Origin: Pseudomonas sp. GM49
GTDB lineage: Bacteria; Pseudomonadota; Gammaproteobacteria; Pseudomonadales; Pseudomonadaceae
DNA: 42,097 nt
Reading direction: 5' to 3'
NCBI RefSeq assembly: GCF_000282355.1
Contig: NZ_AKJL01000093.1
Coordinates: forward strand, 1 to 42,097
Below, in pieces: positions 33,080 through 41,011 of this stretch. Under the pieces are notes generated by a model. The model worked only from the letters and a program-made list of their open reading frames with translations. It had not been told where the DNA came from and made no database searches. How positions within the stretch are numbered: the stretch's first letter is position 1; the number at the start of each line of letters is the position of its first letter. Position numbers and translations under genes: made by a program.

Positions 33080-34594
33080 ATGGATACTCTTGGCTATTTG
33101 GGTCAGGGTTTCGGCGTCGCGCTGAGCCCGTATAACCTGGTGACTGCACTGTGCGGCACCCTGATCGGTACCGTGGTCGGCCTGTTGCCGGGCCTGGGGC
33201 CGATCAACGGCGTGGCACTGTTGATCCCGATCGCATTCGCCCTCGGCCTGCCACCGGAGTCGGCACTGATCCTGCTGGCGGCGGTGTATCTGGGTTGCGA
33301 ATACGGCGGCCGGATCAGCTCGATCCTGCTGAACATCCCGGGCGAAGCGTCCACCGTGATGACCACCCTCGATGGTTACCCGATGGCACGCAAAGGCCTG
33401 GCGGGTGTAGCGCTGTCGCTGTCGGCATGGAGCTCGTTCATCGGTGCCTTTATCGCGACCTGCGGCATGGTGCTGTTCGCCCCGCTGCTGGCGAAATGGG
33501 CGATTGCCTTCGGCCCGGCGGAATATTTCGTACTGATGGTGTTTGCGATTGTCTGCCTCGGCGGCATGGCCGGTGACCGTCCGCTGAAGACGTTCATCGC
33601 GGCGCTGATCGGTCTGTTCCTGTCGACCGTCGGCATCGACGCCAACAGCGGTGTGTATCGCTTCACCGGGGACAACATTCACCTGACCGACGGCATCCAG
33701 TTCGTCGTGCTGGTGCTGGGCCTGTTCTCCATCAGCGAAATCCTGCTGCTGCTGGAAAAAACCCATCACGGCCAGGAAGCGGTGAAAGCCACCGGGCGCA
33801 TGATGTTCAACTTCAAGGAAGCGGCATCGGTGTTCGTAGTGAACATCCGTTGCGGCGTGCTGGGTTTCATCATGGGCGTGTTGCCGGGTGCCGGTGCGAC
33901 CCTGGCCAGTGCCGTGGCCTATATGACCGAAAAACGCATGGCTGGCGCCAAGGGTACTTTCGGCCAGGGCGACATGCGCGGCCTCGCCGCTCCGGAAACC
34001 GCCATCGGTGGCGCAGCTTGCGGTGCGCTGGTGCCGATGCTGACCCTCGGCGTTCCAGGTTCCGGCACCACGGCGGTGATGATCGGCGCGCTGTCGCTGT
34101 ACAACATCACTCCGGGCCCGCTGCTGTTCCAGCAGCAACCGGACATCGTCTGGGGCCTGATCGCTTCGTTGTTCATCGCCAACGTGATGCTGGTGATCCT
34201 CAACATCCCGATGATCCGCATCTTTACCCGCATCCTCGCCGTGCCGAACTGGGCACTGGTGCCGGTGATCGCGATCATTACCGGGATTGGTGTCTACGCG
34301 GTGCACGCTACAACGTTCGACCTGTTCCTGATGATCGGCATCGGCATCTTCGGTTATATCCTGCGCAAGCTGGACTTCCCGCTGTCGCCGGTATTGCTGG
34401 GCTTCATCCTCGGCGGCCTGATGGAACAGAACCTGCGCCGCGCCCTGTCGATTTCCAACGGTGCACTGGAAATCCTCTGGTCGAGCCCGATCACCTTCGG
34501 TTGCTGGATCCTGACGGCGATCATGCTGCTGATGCCGCTTATCCGCATCTGGCGCAAACGTTCGGCCGCGCAACGCGCAATCGCCGATGTCTGA
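33080..34594 (+). CDS. tctA: Tripartite tricarboxylate transporter large subunit TctA
   Basis: A 504-residue inner-membrane permease with about twelve hydrophobic segments. Family motifs are GTLIGTVVGLLPGLGPINGV near the N-terminus, the YGGRISSILLNIPGEAST loop, and the second-half repeat MGVLPGAGATLASAVAYMTE with LTLGVPGSGTTAVMIGAL. The duplicated P-G-x-G-x-P elements line the transport path in the family. The ATG at 33080 was chosen over an upstream in-frame codon inside tctB. The next gene starts inside its last codons (8-base overlap). Confidence 0.94.
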   Translation: MDTLGYLGQGFGVALSPYNLVTALCGTLIGTVVGLLPGLGPINGVALLIPIAFALGLPPESALILLAAVYLGCEYGGRISSILLNIPGEASTVMTTLDGYPMARKGLAGVALSLSAWSSFIGAFIATCGMVLFAPLLAKWAIAFGPAEYFVLMVFAIVCLGGMAGDRPLKTFIAALIGLFLSTVGIDANSGVYRFTGDNIHLTDGIQFVVLVLGLFSISEILLLLEKTHHGQEAVKATGRMMFNFKEAASVFVVNIRCGVLGFIMGVLPGAGATLASAVAYMTEKRMAGAKGTFGQGDMRGLAAPETAIGGAACGALVPMLTLGVPGSGTTAVMIGALSLYNITPGPLLFQQQPDIVWGLIASLFIANVMLVILNIPMIRIFTRILAVPNWALVPVIAIITGIGVYAVHATTFDLFLMIGIGIFGYILRKLDFPLSPVLLGFILGGLMEQNLRRALSISNGALEILWSSPITFGCWILTAIMLLMPLIRIWRKRSAAQRAIADV

Positions 34595-35627
34595 CAGGTC
34601 CCCCTTCAAACTCTGGTGGGGAACCCCGCTGGTCGGCCTGCTTGGCGGTTACCTCGCCAGCCAGGTCGGCTGGCCTTTGCCGTGGATGGTCGGCTCGTTG
34701 CTGGCGATCATCCTCGTGCGCTGCCTGACACCCTGGCAATTGGCCGAAATCCCTGGCGGCCGCAAGTGCGGCCAGTGGATCGTCGGCATCGGTATCGGCC
34801 TGCACTTCACCCCGGTGGTGATGGAGCAGGTGCTGAGTCATTTCGGTCTGATCTTCTTCGGTGCATTGGTCACCAGCCTGTCTGCTGTGGTCGGCGTGTG
34901 GCTGATGCGCCGTACCGGTGAAGATCGCGCCACGGCGTTCTTTTCCAGCATGCCCGGCGGTTCCGGGGAGATGGTCAACCTCGGCGCCCGCAATGGTGCG
35001 GTGCTCAGCCGTGTCGCGGCGGGGCAGAGTTTGCGGGTGTTGGTCGTGGTGCTCTGCGTGCCGGCGGCGTTCAAGTATTTGTTGGGCGATGGTGCCCCGG
35101 TTTTACATGCCAACGCTGTGGACTGGCGCTGGCTGGCCCTGCTGTTCCCCGCTGGCGCTTTGGCGGCCTGGATCTGGGAACGCCTGCGGCAACCCAACCC
35201 CTGGCTGTTCGGGCCATTGCTGGTCAGTGCGGCAGTCAGCATCGGCTGGGATCTGCACATCGGCTTGCCCAATGGCGGTAGCCAGATCGGCCAATGGCTG
35301 ATCGGCAGCGGTCTGGGCTGTCACTTCAACCGACAGTTTTTCCGGCGGGCGCCATCGTTCATGGGCCGCACCCTGATCGGCACGGTGTTGACCATGTTAA
35401 TTGCGACTGCAGCAGCACTGGGTTTGAGTGCGCTGACCCACCTGGATCTGCGCTCACTGACATTGGGCATGATGCCCGGCGGCATTGCCGAGATGAGCCT
35501 GACGGCGGAAACCCTGCAACTGTCGGTGCCGCTGGTGACGGCGATGCAGGTGATGCGGTTGTTGTTTGTGCTGTTTCTGGCGGAGCCGTTGTTCAAGTAC
35601 TGGGACCGTAATCCCGAGCCAGACTAA
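34587..35627 (+). CDS. AbrB-family membrane protein
   Basis: A 346-residue protein with about nine or ten hydrophobic segments arranged as two similar halves. Each half contains a glycine/methionine-rich motif: SSMPGGSGEMVNLGARNGAV and LGMMPGGIAEMSLTAETLQL. This is the AbrB/'ammonia monooxygenase' family (E. coli AbrB regulator of aidB by name, but a membrane protein of unknown transport role). The start overlaps the tctA end by eight bases, so it is translationally coupled to the tricarboxylate transporter and may export or exchange a related acid. That role is inference. Confidence 0.82.
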   Translation: MSDRSPFKLWWGTPLVGLLGGYLASQVGWPLPWMVGSLLAIILVRCLTPWQLAEIPGGRKCGQWIVGIGIGLHFTPVVMEQVLSHFGLIFFGALVTSLSAVVGVWLMRRTGEDRATAFFSSMPGGSGEMVNLGARNGAVLSRVAAGQSLRVLVVVLCVPAAFKYLLGDGAPVLHANAVDWRWLALLFPAGALAAWIWERLRQPNPWLFGPLLVSAAVSIGWDLHIGLPNGGSQIGQWLIGSGLGCHFNRQFFRRAPSFMGRTLIGTVLTMLIATAAALGLSALTHLDLRSLTLGMMPGGIAEMSLTAETLQLSVPLVTAMQVMRLLFVLFLAEPLFKYWDRNPEPD

Positions 35628-35640
35628 TAGACCGAGTGCC

Positions 35641-35698
35641 CCCCATCGCGAGCAAGCTCGCTCCCACAGGGTTCGCGTGATCCTTGCTCGCGATGGGG
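35641..35698. repeat. Degenerate REP doublet, GAGCGAGC type
   Basis: A 16-bp perfect inverted repeat (CCCCATCGCGAGCAAG at 35641 and its complement ending at 35698) encloses one intact GCTCGCTCCCACAGG arm. The matching arm on the right is missing, so this looks like a REPIN shortened by deletion. It lies between the convergent AbrB-family and ung genes and could act as a terminator hairpin. Confidence 0.75.
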
Positions 35699-35715
35699 CC
35701 AGTCAGGTCAACCAA

Positions 35716-36408
35716 TCAAACCGGCGGCAACCGCCACTCGATCGGCGTCTCGCCATTCTGCTCAAGAAACTTGTTGGTGCGGCTGAAGTGCCCGCACCCG
35801 AGAAAGCCGCGATAGGCCGATAGCGGTGACGGGTGCACCGAAGTCAGCACCAGGTGCTTGGTGGCATCGATCAGTTTCTGCTTGCTCTGGGCATGGGCGC
35901 CCCACAGCATGAACACCAGGTGCGGTTGCTGCTGGCTGACCACTTCAATGACCCGATCGGTGAAAAACTGCCAGCCCTTGTCCTTGTGCGCATTGGCATT
36001 GGCGCGCTCGACAGTCATGGTGGTGTTGAGCATCAACACACCCTGATCGGCCCAGCTCTGCAAGTAGCCATGGTTGGGGATGTCGATGTTCAGGTCGCGT
36101 TTGAGCTCTTTGTAAATGTTCACCAATGACGGTGGCGCCGGCACGCCGGGTTGCACCGAAAAGCACAAACCATGGGCCTGGCCCGGGCCGTGATAAGGAT
36201 CCTGACCGAGGATCACCACTTTGACCTTGTTCAACGGCGTGGAATTGAGCGCGTTGAAAATCATCGGCCCCGGCGGATAGATTTCCTTGCCGGCCGCCCG
36301 CTCCTGTTGCAGGAAGTTTCGCAACTCTGTCATGTAGGGCTGGTCGAATTCGGCACGCAGTGCCTCCTTCCAGCTCGGTTCGAGTTTGATACGGTCGTCA
36401 GCAGTCAT
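35716..36408 (-). CDS. ung: Uracil-DNA glycosylase
   Basis: A 230-residue family 1 uracil-DNA glycosylase that starts base-excision repair of deaminated cytosine. The catalytic water-activating motif is [20 protein letters not shown] (D70), and the DNA-intercalation loop is [20 protein letters not shown] with the catalytic histidine. [15 protein letters not shown] and [14 protein letters not shown] are also typical. I prefer the start [10 protein letters not shown] at 36408; ATG at 36414 and TTG at 36429 are in-frame alternatives with equally weak ribosome-binding sites. Divergent from the crotonase gene. Confidence 0.95.
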   Translation of the reverse strand: MTADDRIKLEPSWKEALRAEFDQPYMTELRNFLQQERAAGKEIYPPGPMIFNALNSTPLNKVKVVILGQDPYHGPGQAHGLCFSVQPGVPAPPSLVNIYKELKRDLNIDIPNHGYLQSWADQGVLMLNTTMTVERANANAHKDKGWQFFTDRVIEVVSQQQPHLVFMLWGAHAQSKQKLIDATKHLVLTSVHPSPLSAYRGFLGCGHFSRTNKFLEQNGETPIEWRLPPV

Positions 36409-36540
36409 GGTCATACCCGGCAAAAACAATGGGGCGAACCCTAGGAAAGCGCACCAAGCTTGTCAATTGATCTGACGCAGATCCGGCACTTTCCTACACT
36501 GCGATCATACTTAACCTTCAAATTCCCGATCGAGGTCACG

Positions 36541-37653
36541 ATGAATCTGCACTTCGAAGAACTCACCGGCACCGACGGCGCCCGCATCGGCATCGCCAGC
36601 CTGGATGCCGAAAAATCCCTGAACGCCCTGTCCCTGCCGATGATCAACGCCCTGCGCGACCGCATGGCGGCCTGGGCCAAGGACCCGCAGATCGTCTGCG
36701 TGCTGTTGCGCGGTAATGGCTCCAAAGCTTTTTGTGCCGGGGGTGAAGTGCGCAGCCTGGTCGAAGCCTGCCGCGCGCAAGCCGGGGAAGTGCCGCCACT
36801 GGCCGCGCACTTTTTTGCGGCGGAATATCGCCTGGACTTCCACCTGCACACCTACCCCAAGCCGCTGATCTGCTGGGGCCATGGCTATGTGCTGGGCGGC
36901 GGCCTGGGGTTGTTGCAAGGGGCGAGCATTCGCATCGTCACACCGAGCAGCCGGTTGGCAATGCCCGAGATCAGCATCGGCCTGTACCCGGACGTTGGCG
37001 CCAGTTGGTTTCTGTCGCGCCTGCCCGGCAGGCTCGGGTTGTTCCTGGGCCTGACCGGTGCACACATGAACGGCCGCGATGCCATCGACCTGGACCTGGC
37101 GGATCGTTTCCTGCGCGATGAGCAGCAGCCGGAATTGATCGAAGGCCTGTTGCAATTGAACTGGCAGGAACAGACACCCATGCAGCTCAACAGCCTGCTC
37201 AAGGCCTTACAGCAGGAAGCCGTGGCGCAGATGCCCGAAGCCCAGTGGTTGCCGCGCCGTCAGCAGATCGATGAGCTGCTGGATGTCAGCGACGTGCGTT
37301 GCGCCTGGAAGGCCATCAGCGCCTTGCGCGATCACAGCGATCTGTTACTGAGCCGCGCGGCCAGGACCATGAGCGAAGGCGCGCCGCTGACCGCTCATCT
37401 GGTGTGGGAGCAGATCGTCCGTGCCCGGCACCTGTCGCTGGCCGAAGTCTTTCAGATGGAATACACCCTGAGCCTCAACTGCTGTCGTCATCCGGAATTC
37501 AGCGAAGGCGTACGTGCCCGGTTGATCGACAAGGATCAGAAGCCGCACTGGCACTGGCCGGACATCAACAACGTGCCGGACGCGGTGGTAGAGGCGCATT
37601 TTCACAAGGCGTGGGAAGGCCGGCATCCGTTGGCGGATTTGTCCGAATACTAA
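36541..37653 (+). CDS. Enoyl-CoA hydratase/3-hydroxyisobutyryl-CoA hydrolase-like protein
   Basis: A 370-residue crotonase-fold enzyme of the size of 3-hydroxyisobutyryl-CoA hydrolases (HIBCH) rather than the 260-residue hydratases. The oxyanion-hole segments are KAFCAGGEVRSL and GHGYVLGGGLGLLQGASIRI. The catalytic acids would lie in MPEISIGLYPDVGASWFLSR. A C-terminal ECH_2-type helical domain (EGVRARLIDKDQKPHWHWPD) is present. It probably acts in valine or short acyl-CoA catabolism; the exact substrate is not determined. GAGG lies before the ATG. A REP doublet follows the stop codon. Confidence 0.82.
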   Translation: MNLHFEELTGTDGARIGIASLDAEKSLNALSLPMINALRDRMAAWAKDPQIVCVLLRGNGSKAFCAGGEVRSLVEACRAQAGEVPPLAAHFFAAEYRLDFHLHTYPKPLICWGHGYVLGGGLGLLQGASIRIVTPSSRLAMPEISIGLYPDVGASWFLSRLPGRLGLFLGLTGAHMNGRDAIDLDLADRFLRDEQQPELIEGLLQLNWQEQTPMQLNSLLKALQQEAVAQMPEAQWLPRRQQIDELLDVSDVRCAWKAISALRDHSDLLLSRAARTMSEGAPLTAHLVWEQIVRARHLSLAEVFQMEYTLSLNCCRHPEFSEGVRARLIDKDQKPHWHWPDINNVPDAVVEAHFHKAWEGRHPLADLSEY

Positions 37654-37670
37654 AGTCCGGACATAAAAAA

Positions 37671-37760
37671 TGTGGGAGCGAGCTTGCTCGCGATGAAGGC
37701 GTGTCAGTCGAAATCAATGTTGCCTGACACTCCGCCATCGCGAGCAAGCTCGCTCCCACA
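37671..37760. repeat. REP doublet (REPIN), GAGCGAGC type
   Basis: TGTGGGAGCGAGCTTGCTCG at 37671 and its complement ending at 37760 form a 24-nt perfect inverted repeat. The inner flanks (GGCGTGTCAG / CTGACACTCCGCC) also pair imperfectly, so the whole 90 bases could fold as one cruciform. It lies between the convergent crotonase and lipoprotein genes. Confidence 0.88.
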
Positions 37761-37782
37761 GCAATTGTATTTAACTGAATGA

Positions 37783-38226
37783 TTAGCGGTGATTACCCCG
37801 CCAGTTGTGATCGCCGCGTTCGCCACGATGGTTGCGCCAGTCATGGCCGCGAGAGTCATTGTTCCAGCCCCCGCGGTTACGGCCGTCCCAGCCATGGTTC
37901 TGATGCATCCGGTAATCACCCCGATATGGCTGGTAGTAACGCGGAGCGGGCTGGTAATAGCGCGGTTGATACATCCGCGGCTGCGAGTAATAGCGCGGTG
38001 TCGGCTGGTAATACCGCGCTGGCGGCATGTAATACCGAGGCGACGGTGTGTAGTAACCATTGGAATAGTAGGAACTCCCCCCGGCGTAATAGGTTGGCGC
38101 AGGCGAGGTATAGACTTCGGAACTGTAGTAACTGCCTCCTTCGTCGTAATAAGGCACGCACCCACCAAGGGACAATACCGACACAGCAAGCAGAAGAATT
38201 CGCCGCAGCTTATTTTGACAGAGCAT
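37783..38226 (-). CDS. Tyr-rich small lipoprotein
   Basis: A 147-residue putative lipoprotein of unknown function. The signal peptide MLCQNKLRRILLLAVSVLSL ends in LGGC with C23 as the lipid-anchored residue. The mature part is low-complexity: residues 24-100 are rich in tyrosine and proline with repeated (S/A/T)PRYY(x)P units (YYTPSPRYYMPPARYYQPTP), and the last 40 are rich in His, Arg, Asn and Gly. AGGAGG lies six bases before the ATG, so expression should be strong. The next gene upstream on the same strand encodes another Tyr-rich lipoprotein. Confidence 0.75.
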   Translation of the reverse strand: MLCQNKLRRILLLAVSVLSLGGCVPYYDEGGSYYSSEVYTSPAPTYYAGGSSYYSNGYYTPSPRYYMPPARYYQPTPRYYSQPRMYQPRYYQPAPRYYQPYRGDYRMHQNHGWDGRNRGGWNNDSRGHDWRNHRGERGDHNWRGNHR

Positions 38227-38393
38227 GGCGGCCTCCTGGACCGCGGGTGAGCTACACCAGCGACGCTGGCAAGCGACAGTCAAATGTTTGATGACTGTCG
38301 AAAGATCAGACATCGAATTCGGAATCTGGTGCGCCCTTGAAACAAGTGGAAACATCTGGCCGATGAAAGGTTTTTCATCCATTCACGCCCTGA

Positions 38394-38669
38394 TTAACGG
38401 TGGCCACCGTGAAATCCACCGCCATGATATCCACCTCCGTTATACCAACCGCCGCGATAGCCGTGGCCACCGTAGTAACCGTGCCCACCATGGTAATAGG
38501 AGCGATAACCACCGTAATAACGTGGGCCGTAATAGCCGCCGTAGTAATAAGGCGAGTAGTAACCTGGGTAGTAATAAGATGTCCCGTAGACGTCGGCAGG
38601 ACTGTCGTAGTAATAGCAGCCAGACAATCCAAAACCGAGCACTGCACCAACCAACAAACGACGCAACAT
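38394..38669 (-). CDS. Tyr/Gly-rich small lipoprotein
   Basis: A 91-residue putative lipoprotein. The signal peptide MLRRLLVGAVLGFGLSGC has C18 as lipidation site. The mature chain is almost only Tyr, Gly, His, Pro, Ser and Arg, with YYGGYYGPRYYGGYRSYYHG and a His/Gly-rich tail (YHGGGFHGGHR). GGAGG precedes the ATG. No function can be assigned. It lies 167 bases before the larger Tyr-rich lipoprotein gene and in the same direction, which suggests duplication and divergence, or one unit. Confidence 0.72.
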   Translation of the reverse strand: MLRRLLVGAVLGFGLSGCYYYDSPADVYGTSYYYPGYYSPYYYGGYYGPRYYGGYRSYYHGGHGYYGGHGYRGGWYNGGGYHGGGFHGGHR

Positions 38670-38886
38670 GACGGCCTCCGTAAAGACCAGTGACAGCAGT
38701 CGGAACAGACCGGCTGACATCTGTTTTGACTGGTAAATCTCTGCCAAGTGCAACGCCGCACCCACCTTCTGATCAGCGGCGGATACGTTCCAATGCGGTG
38801 CGCTTGCGCACCATCACAAGGCAGTCCGCCTTTCCAGTCAAACCCGTCGTCCCTCCTGTCCCCCACGCTAGAGCGTTCGGACCAAC
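38670..38886. other. Gene-free region before the guanidine operon promoter
   Basis: Between the lipoprotein gene (minus) and the sigma-54-type promoter (plus) I see no gene. The only structure noted is the perfect inverted repeat GGTGCGC-TT-GCGCACC at 38797-38812. Its centre lies 84 bases before the -24 element, where an enhancer-binding activator such as NtrC could sit. It is not the canonical NtrC site. Confidence 0.45.
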
Positions 38887-38904
38887 TTGGCACGCCTCTC
38901 GCTT
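38887..38904 (+). promoter_or_regulatory. Sigma-54 (RpoN) promoter of the guanidine operon
   Basis: TTGGCACG-CCTC-TCGCTT matches the TTGGCACG-N4-TTGCWN consensus with one mismatch. The invariant GG (38889-38890) and GC (38901-38902) are exactly ten bases apart. Transcription would start near 38914, about 45 bases before the riboswitch. Sigma-54 control is usual for nitrogen-source genes. Confidence 0.65.
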
Positions 38905-38949
38905 TACCAAAACCGTGCAGGAGTCACCACAGGTTCGCGGCACCACAAT

Positions 38950-39060
38950 TTGCAATGGCTGACTAGGGTTCCGGCTCGCAATCGCGAGTGACTGGTCCGA
39001 GAGTTGGCGACCTCCAGTTGAGGTTACACGGCGGGACAAAAGCCCGGGAGACAAGCCACC
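38950..39060 (+). ncRNA. ykkC / guanidine-I riboswitch
   Basis: The leader carries the conserved blocks of the ykkC class in order and spacing. These are CTAGGGTTCCG (38963-38973), a CTCGC-AATC-GCGAG hairpin (38975-38988), ACTGGTCCGAGAG (38991-39003), an ACCTC-CAGTT-GAGGT hairpin (39010-39024), and ACACGGCGGGACAAAAGCCC with GGGAGA after it (39026-39051). A closing helix TGGCT/AGCCA (38956-38960 with 39054-39058) is possible. The downstream genes fit the guanidine-sensing subtype rather than the ppGpp or PRPP subtypes. Bases 39012-39021 are complementary to the ribosome-binding-site region at 39096-39105. Confidence 0.9.
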
Positions 39061-39112
39061 GTTCGAGGTGCCGCTGCCGTCCTGTCCGTCCTTGATCAAC
39101 TGGAGAACCACC

Positions 39113-40180
39113 ATGTCCCAGCTTCGTTTACCCGCCCTGCTCGCCGCTGCGTTCGCGGCCCTCGTGAGCTTCTCGTCCCAGGCCGCCCAGAAAGACCACT
39201 TCAGCGTGTGCTGGACCATCTACGCCGGCTGGATGCCGTGGGAATATGCCGGCAGCCAGGGCATCGTCGATAAATGGGCGAAAAAGTACGGCATCAAGAT
39301 CGACGTGGTGCAGCTCAACGATTACGTCGAATCGATCAACCAGTACACCGCCGGCCAGTTCGACGGTTGCACCATGACCAACATGGACGCGCTGACCATT
39401 CCGGCCGCCGGCGGTGTCGACAGCACTGCGCTGATCGTCAGCGATTTCTCCAACGGCAACGACGGCATCGTGCTCAAGGGCGAAGGCAAGAAAGTCGCCG
39501 ACCTCAAGGGCATGGACGTCAACCTGGTAGAACTCTCGGTCTCCCACTACCTACTGGCTCGAGCCCTGGATTCGGTGGATCTCACCGAGAAAGACCTGAA
39601 AGTGGTCAACACCTCCGACGCCGATATCTCGGCCGCCTTCAACACCGATCAGGTCAACGCCGTCACCACCTGGAACCCGATGCTCTCGGACATCAAGGCC
39701 AAGCCCGGGGTGAGCGAAGTGTTCAACTCCAGCCAGATCCCCGGCGAAATCATGGACATGATGGTCGTCAACTCCCAGACCCTCAAAGACAACCCGGCCC
39801 TCGGCAAGGCGCTGACCGGCGCCTGGTTTGAAGTGGTCGAGTTGATGAACGCCAGGAACGCTGCGGGCAAAGCCGCACTGGAACACATGGCCAAAGCCTC
39901 GGGCACCGACCTGCCGGGTTTCCAGGCACAACTGGACACCACAAAACTGTTCGCCACGCCCAAGGAGGCCCTGGCGTTCAGCACCAGCAAGCAACTGCCG
40001 GACACCATGCGCAAAGTCGCCGAGTTTTCCTTCCAGCACGGCTTGCTGGGTGAAGGCGCCAAGGACACCAGCGCAGTCGGCATGGCCTTCGCCAACGGCG
40101 TGACCAGCGGCGACAAGGGCAACCTCAAGCTGCGCTTCGACCCGAGTTACGTGCAGATGGCCGCCGACGCCAAGCTGTAA
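39113..40180 (+). CDS. ABC transporter substrate-binding protein (guanidine/urea-carboxylase-linked)
   Basis: A 355-residue periplasmic binding protein of the NitT/TauT-like type. The signal peptide ends near SSQAAQKD (residue 24). The mature start HFSVCWTIYAGWMPWEYAGS and the repeated TAGQFDGCTMTNMDALTIPA and DQVNAVTTWNPMLSDIKAKP are characteristic of the binding protein found with urea carboxylase genes. Because that carboxylase has been re-identified as a guanidine carboxylase, the ligand is probably guanidine or a close relative. GGAG lies eight bases before the ATG, in the segment that can pair with the riboswitch. Confidence 0.87.
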   Translation: MSQLRLPALLAAAFAALVSFSSQAAQKDHFSVCWTIYAGWMPWEYAGSQGIVDKWAKKYGIKIDVVQLNDYVESINQYTAGQFDGCTMTNMDALTIPAAGGVDSTALIVSDFSNGNDGIVLKGEGKKVADLKGMDVNLVELSVSHYLLARALDSVDLTEKDLKVVNTSDADISAAFNTDQVNAVTTWNPMLSDIKAKPGVSEVFNSSQIPGEIMDMMVVNSQTLKDNPALGKALTGAWFEVVELMNARNAAGKAALEHMAKASGTDLPGFQAQLDTTKLFATPKEALAFSTSKQLPDTMRKVAEFSFQHGLLGEGAKDTSAVGMAFANGVTSGDKGNLKLRFDPSYVQMAADAKL

Positions 40181-40195
40181 AAAGAGGACTTGGCC

Positions 40196-41011
40196 ATGCG
40201 CCTGATCAACCTTCACCCGGACCGCCCGAGTCGCCTGCTGTTGGTGATCCTGCCGTTCGCCCTGGTGCTGTTTGCCTACTTCACGGGCTCGGCCGAGCGA
40301 CTGGCGGACAACCCCAATGACAAGTTGCTGCCCAGCGCCGTGCAGATGACTGATGCGGTGAAACGCCTGGCATTCATCGCCGACACCCGCACCGGCGAAT
40401 ACCTGCTCTGGCAGGACACGGCGTCCAGCCTGCAACGTCTGGCCATCGGCCTGGGCATCAGCGCCTTGGCCGGGCTGTGCCTGGGCATCGCCGCCGGTAC
40501 CCTGCCGCTGTTCGGTGCGCCGTTGTCACCGTTGCTGACGGTGCTGTCGATGGTGCCACCACTGGCGATTCTGCCGATCCTGTTTATCGTCTTCGGCCTG
40601 GGAGAACTGTCGAAAGTGATGCTGATCGTGATCGGCATCACTCCGGCCCTGGCCCGTGACCTGGAACAGCGCGCCCGGGAAATTCCCGTGGAGCTGCTGA
40701 TCAAGGCCCAGACCCTCGGTGCCTCGACCTGGACCCTGATGCTGCGGGTGGTGCTGCCACAGCTGCTGCCACGGTTGTTGATCTCGCTGCGCTTGATGCT
40801 CGGCTCGGCGTGGCTGTTCCTGATTGCCGCCGAGGCCATCGCCTCTACCGACGGCCTCGGCTACCGGATTTTCCTGGTGCGCCGCTACCTGGCTATGGAC
40901 GTGATCCTGCCGTACGTGGTGTGGATCACCCTGCTTGCCTGGCTGATGGATTGGGGCCTCAAACACCTGACCCAGCGTGCGTTCCCCTGGCACCAAGGGG
41001 CCGCCAAATGA
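40196..41011 (+). CDS. ABC transporter permease (guanidine/urea-carboxylase-linked)
   Basis: A 271-residue inner-membrane permease with about six hydrophobic segments. The EAA-loop that docks the ATPase is visible as ELLIKAQTLGASTWTLMLRV followed by LPQLLPRLLISLR. LGISALAGLCLGIAAGTLPL and AWLFLIAAEAIASTDGLGYR match the NitT/TauT/SsuC permease family. The ATG at 40196 follows AAGAGGA. Its stop codon overlaps the ATPase start by four bases (ATGA), so the two subunits are translationally coupled. Confidence 0.88.
   Translation: MRLINLHPDRPSRLLLVILPFALVLFAYFTGSAERLADNPNDKLLPSAVQMTDAVKRLAFIADTRTGEYLLWQDTASSLQRLAIGLGISALAGLCLGIAAGTLPLFGAPLSPLLTVLSMVPPLAILPILFIVFGLGELSKVMLIVIGITPALARDLEQRAREIPVELLIKAQTLGASTWTLMLRVVLPQLLPRLLISLRLMLGSAWLFLIAAEAIASTDGLGYRIFLVRRYLAMDVILPYVVWITLLAWLMDWGLKHLTQRAFPWHQGAAK

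Noticed and set aside
32987..34609. 540-codon open frame on the minus strand
   Set aside because: It is antisense to tctA; composition is dominated by His, Gln, Asp and Arg, as expected from the reverse frame of a GC-rich membrane-protein gene, and no domain is recognisable.
38773..39219. 148-codon open frame on the minus strand across the riboswitch
   Set aside because: It overlaps the conserved ykkC blocks, the promoter and the signal-peptide region of the binding protein, and has no protein features.
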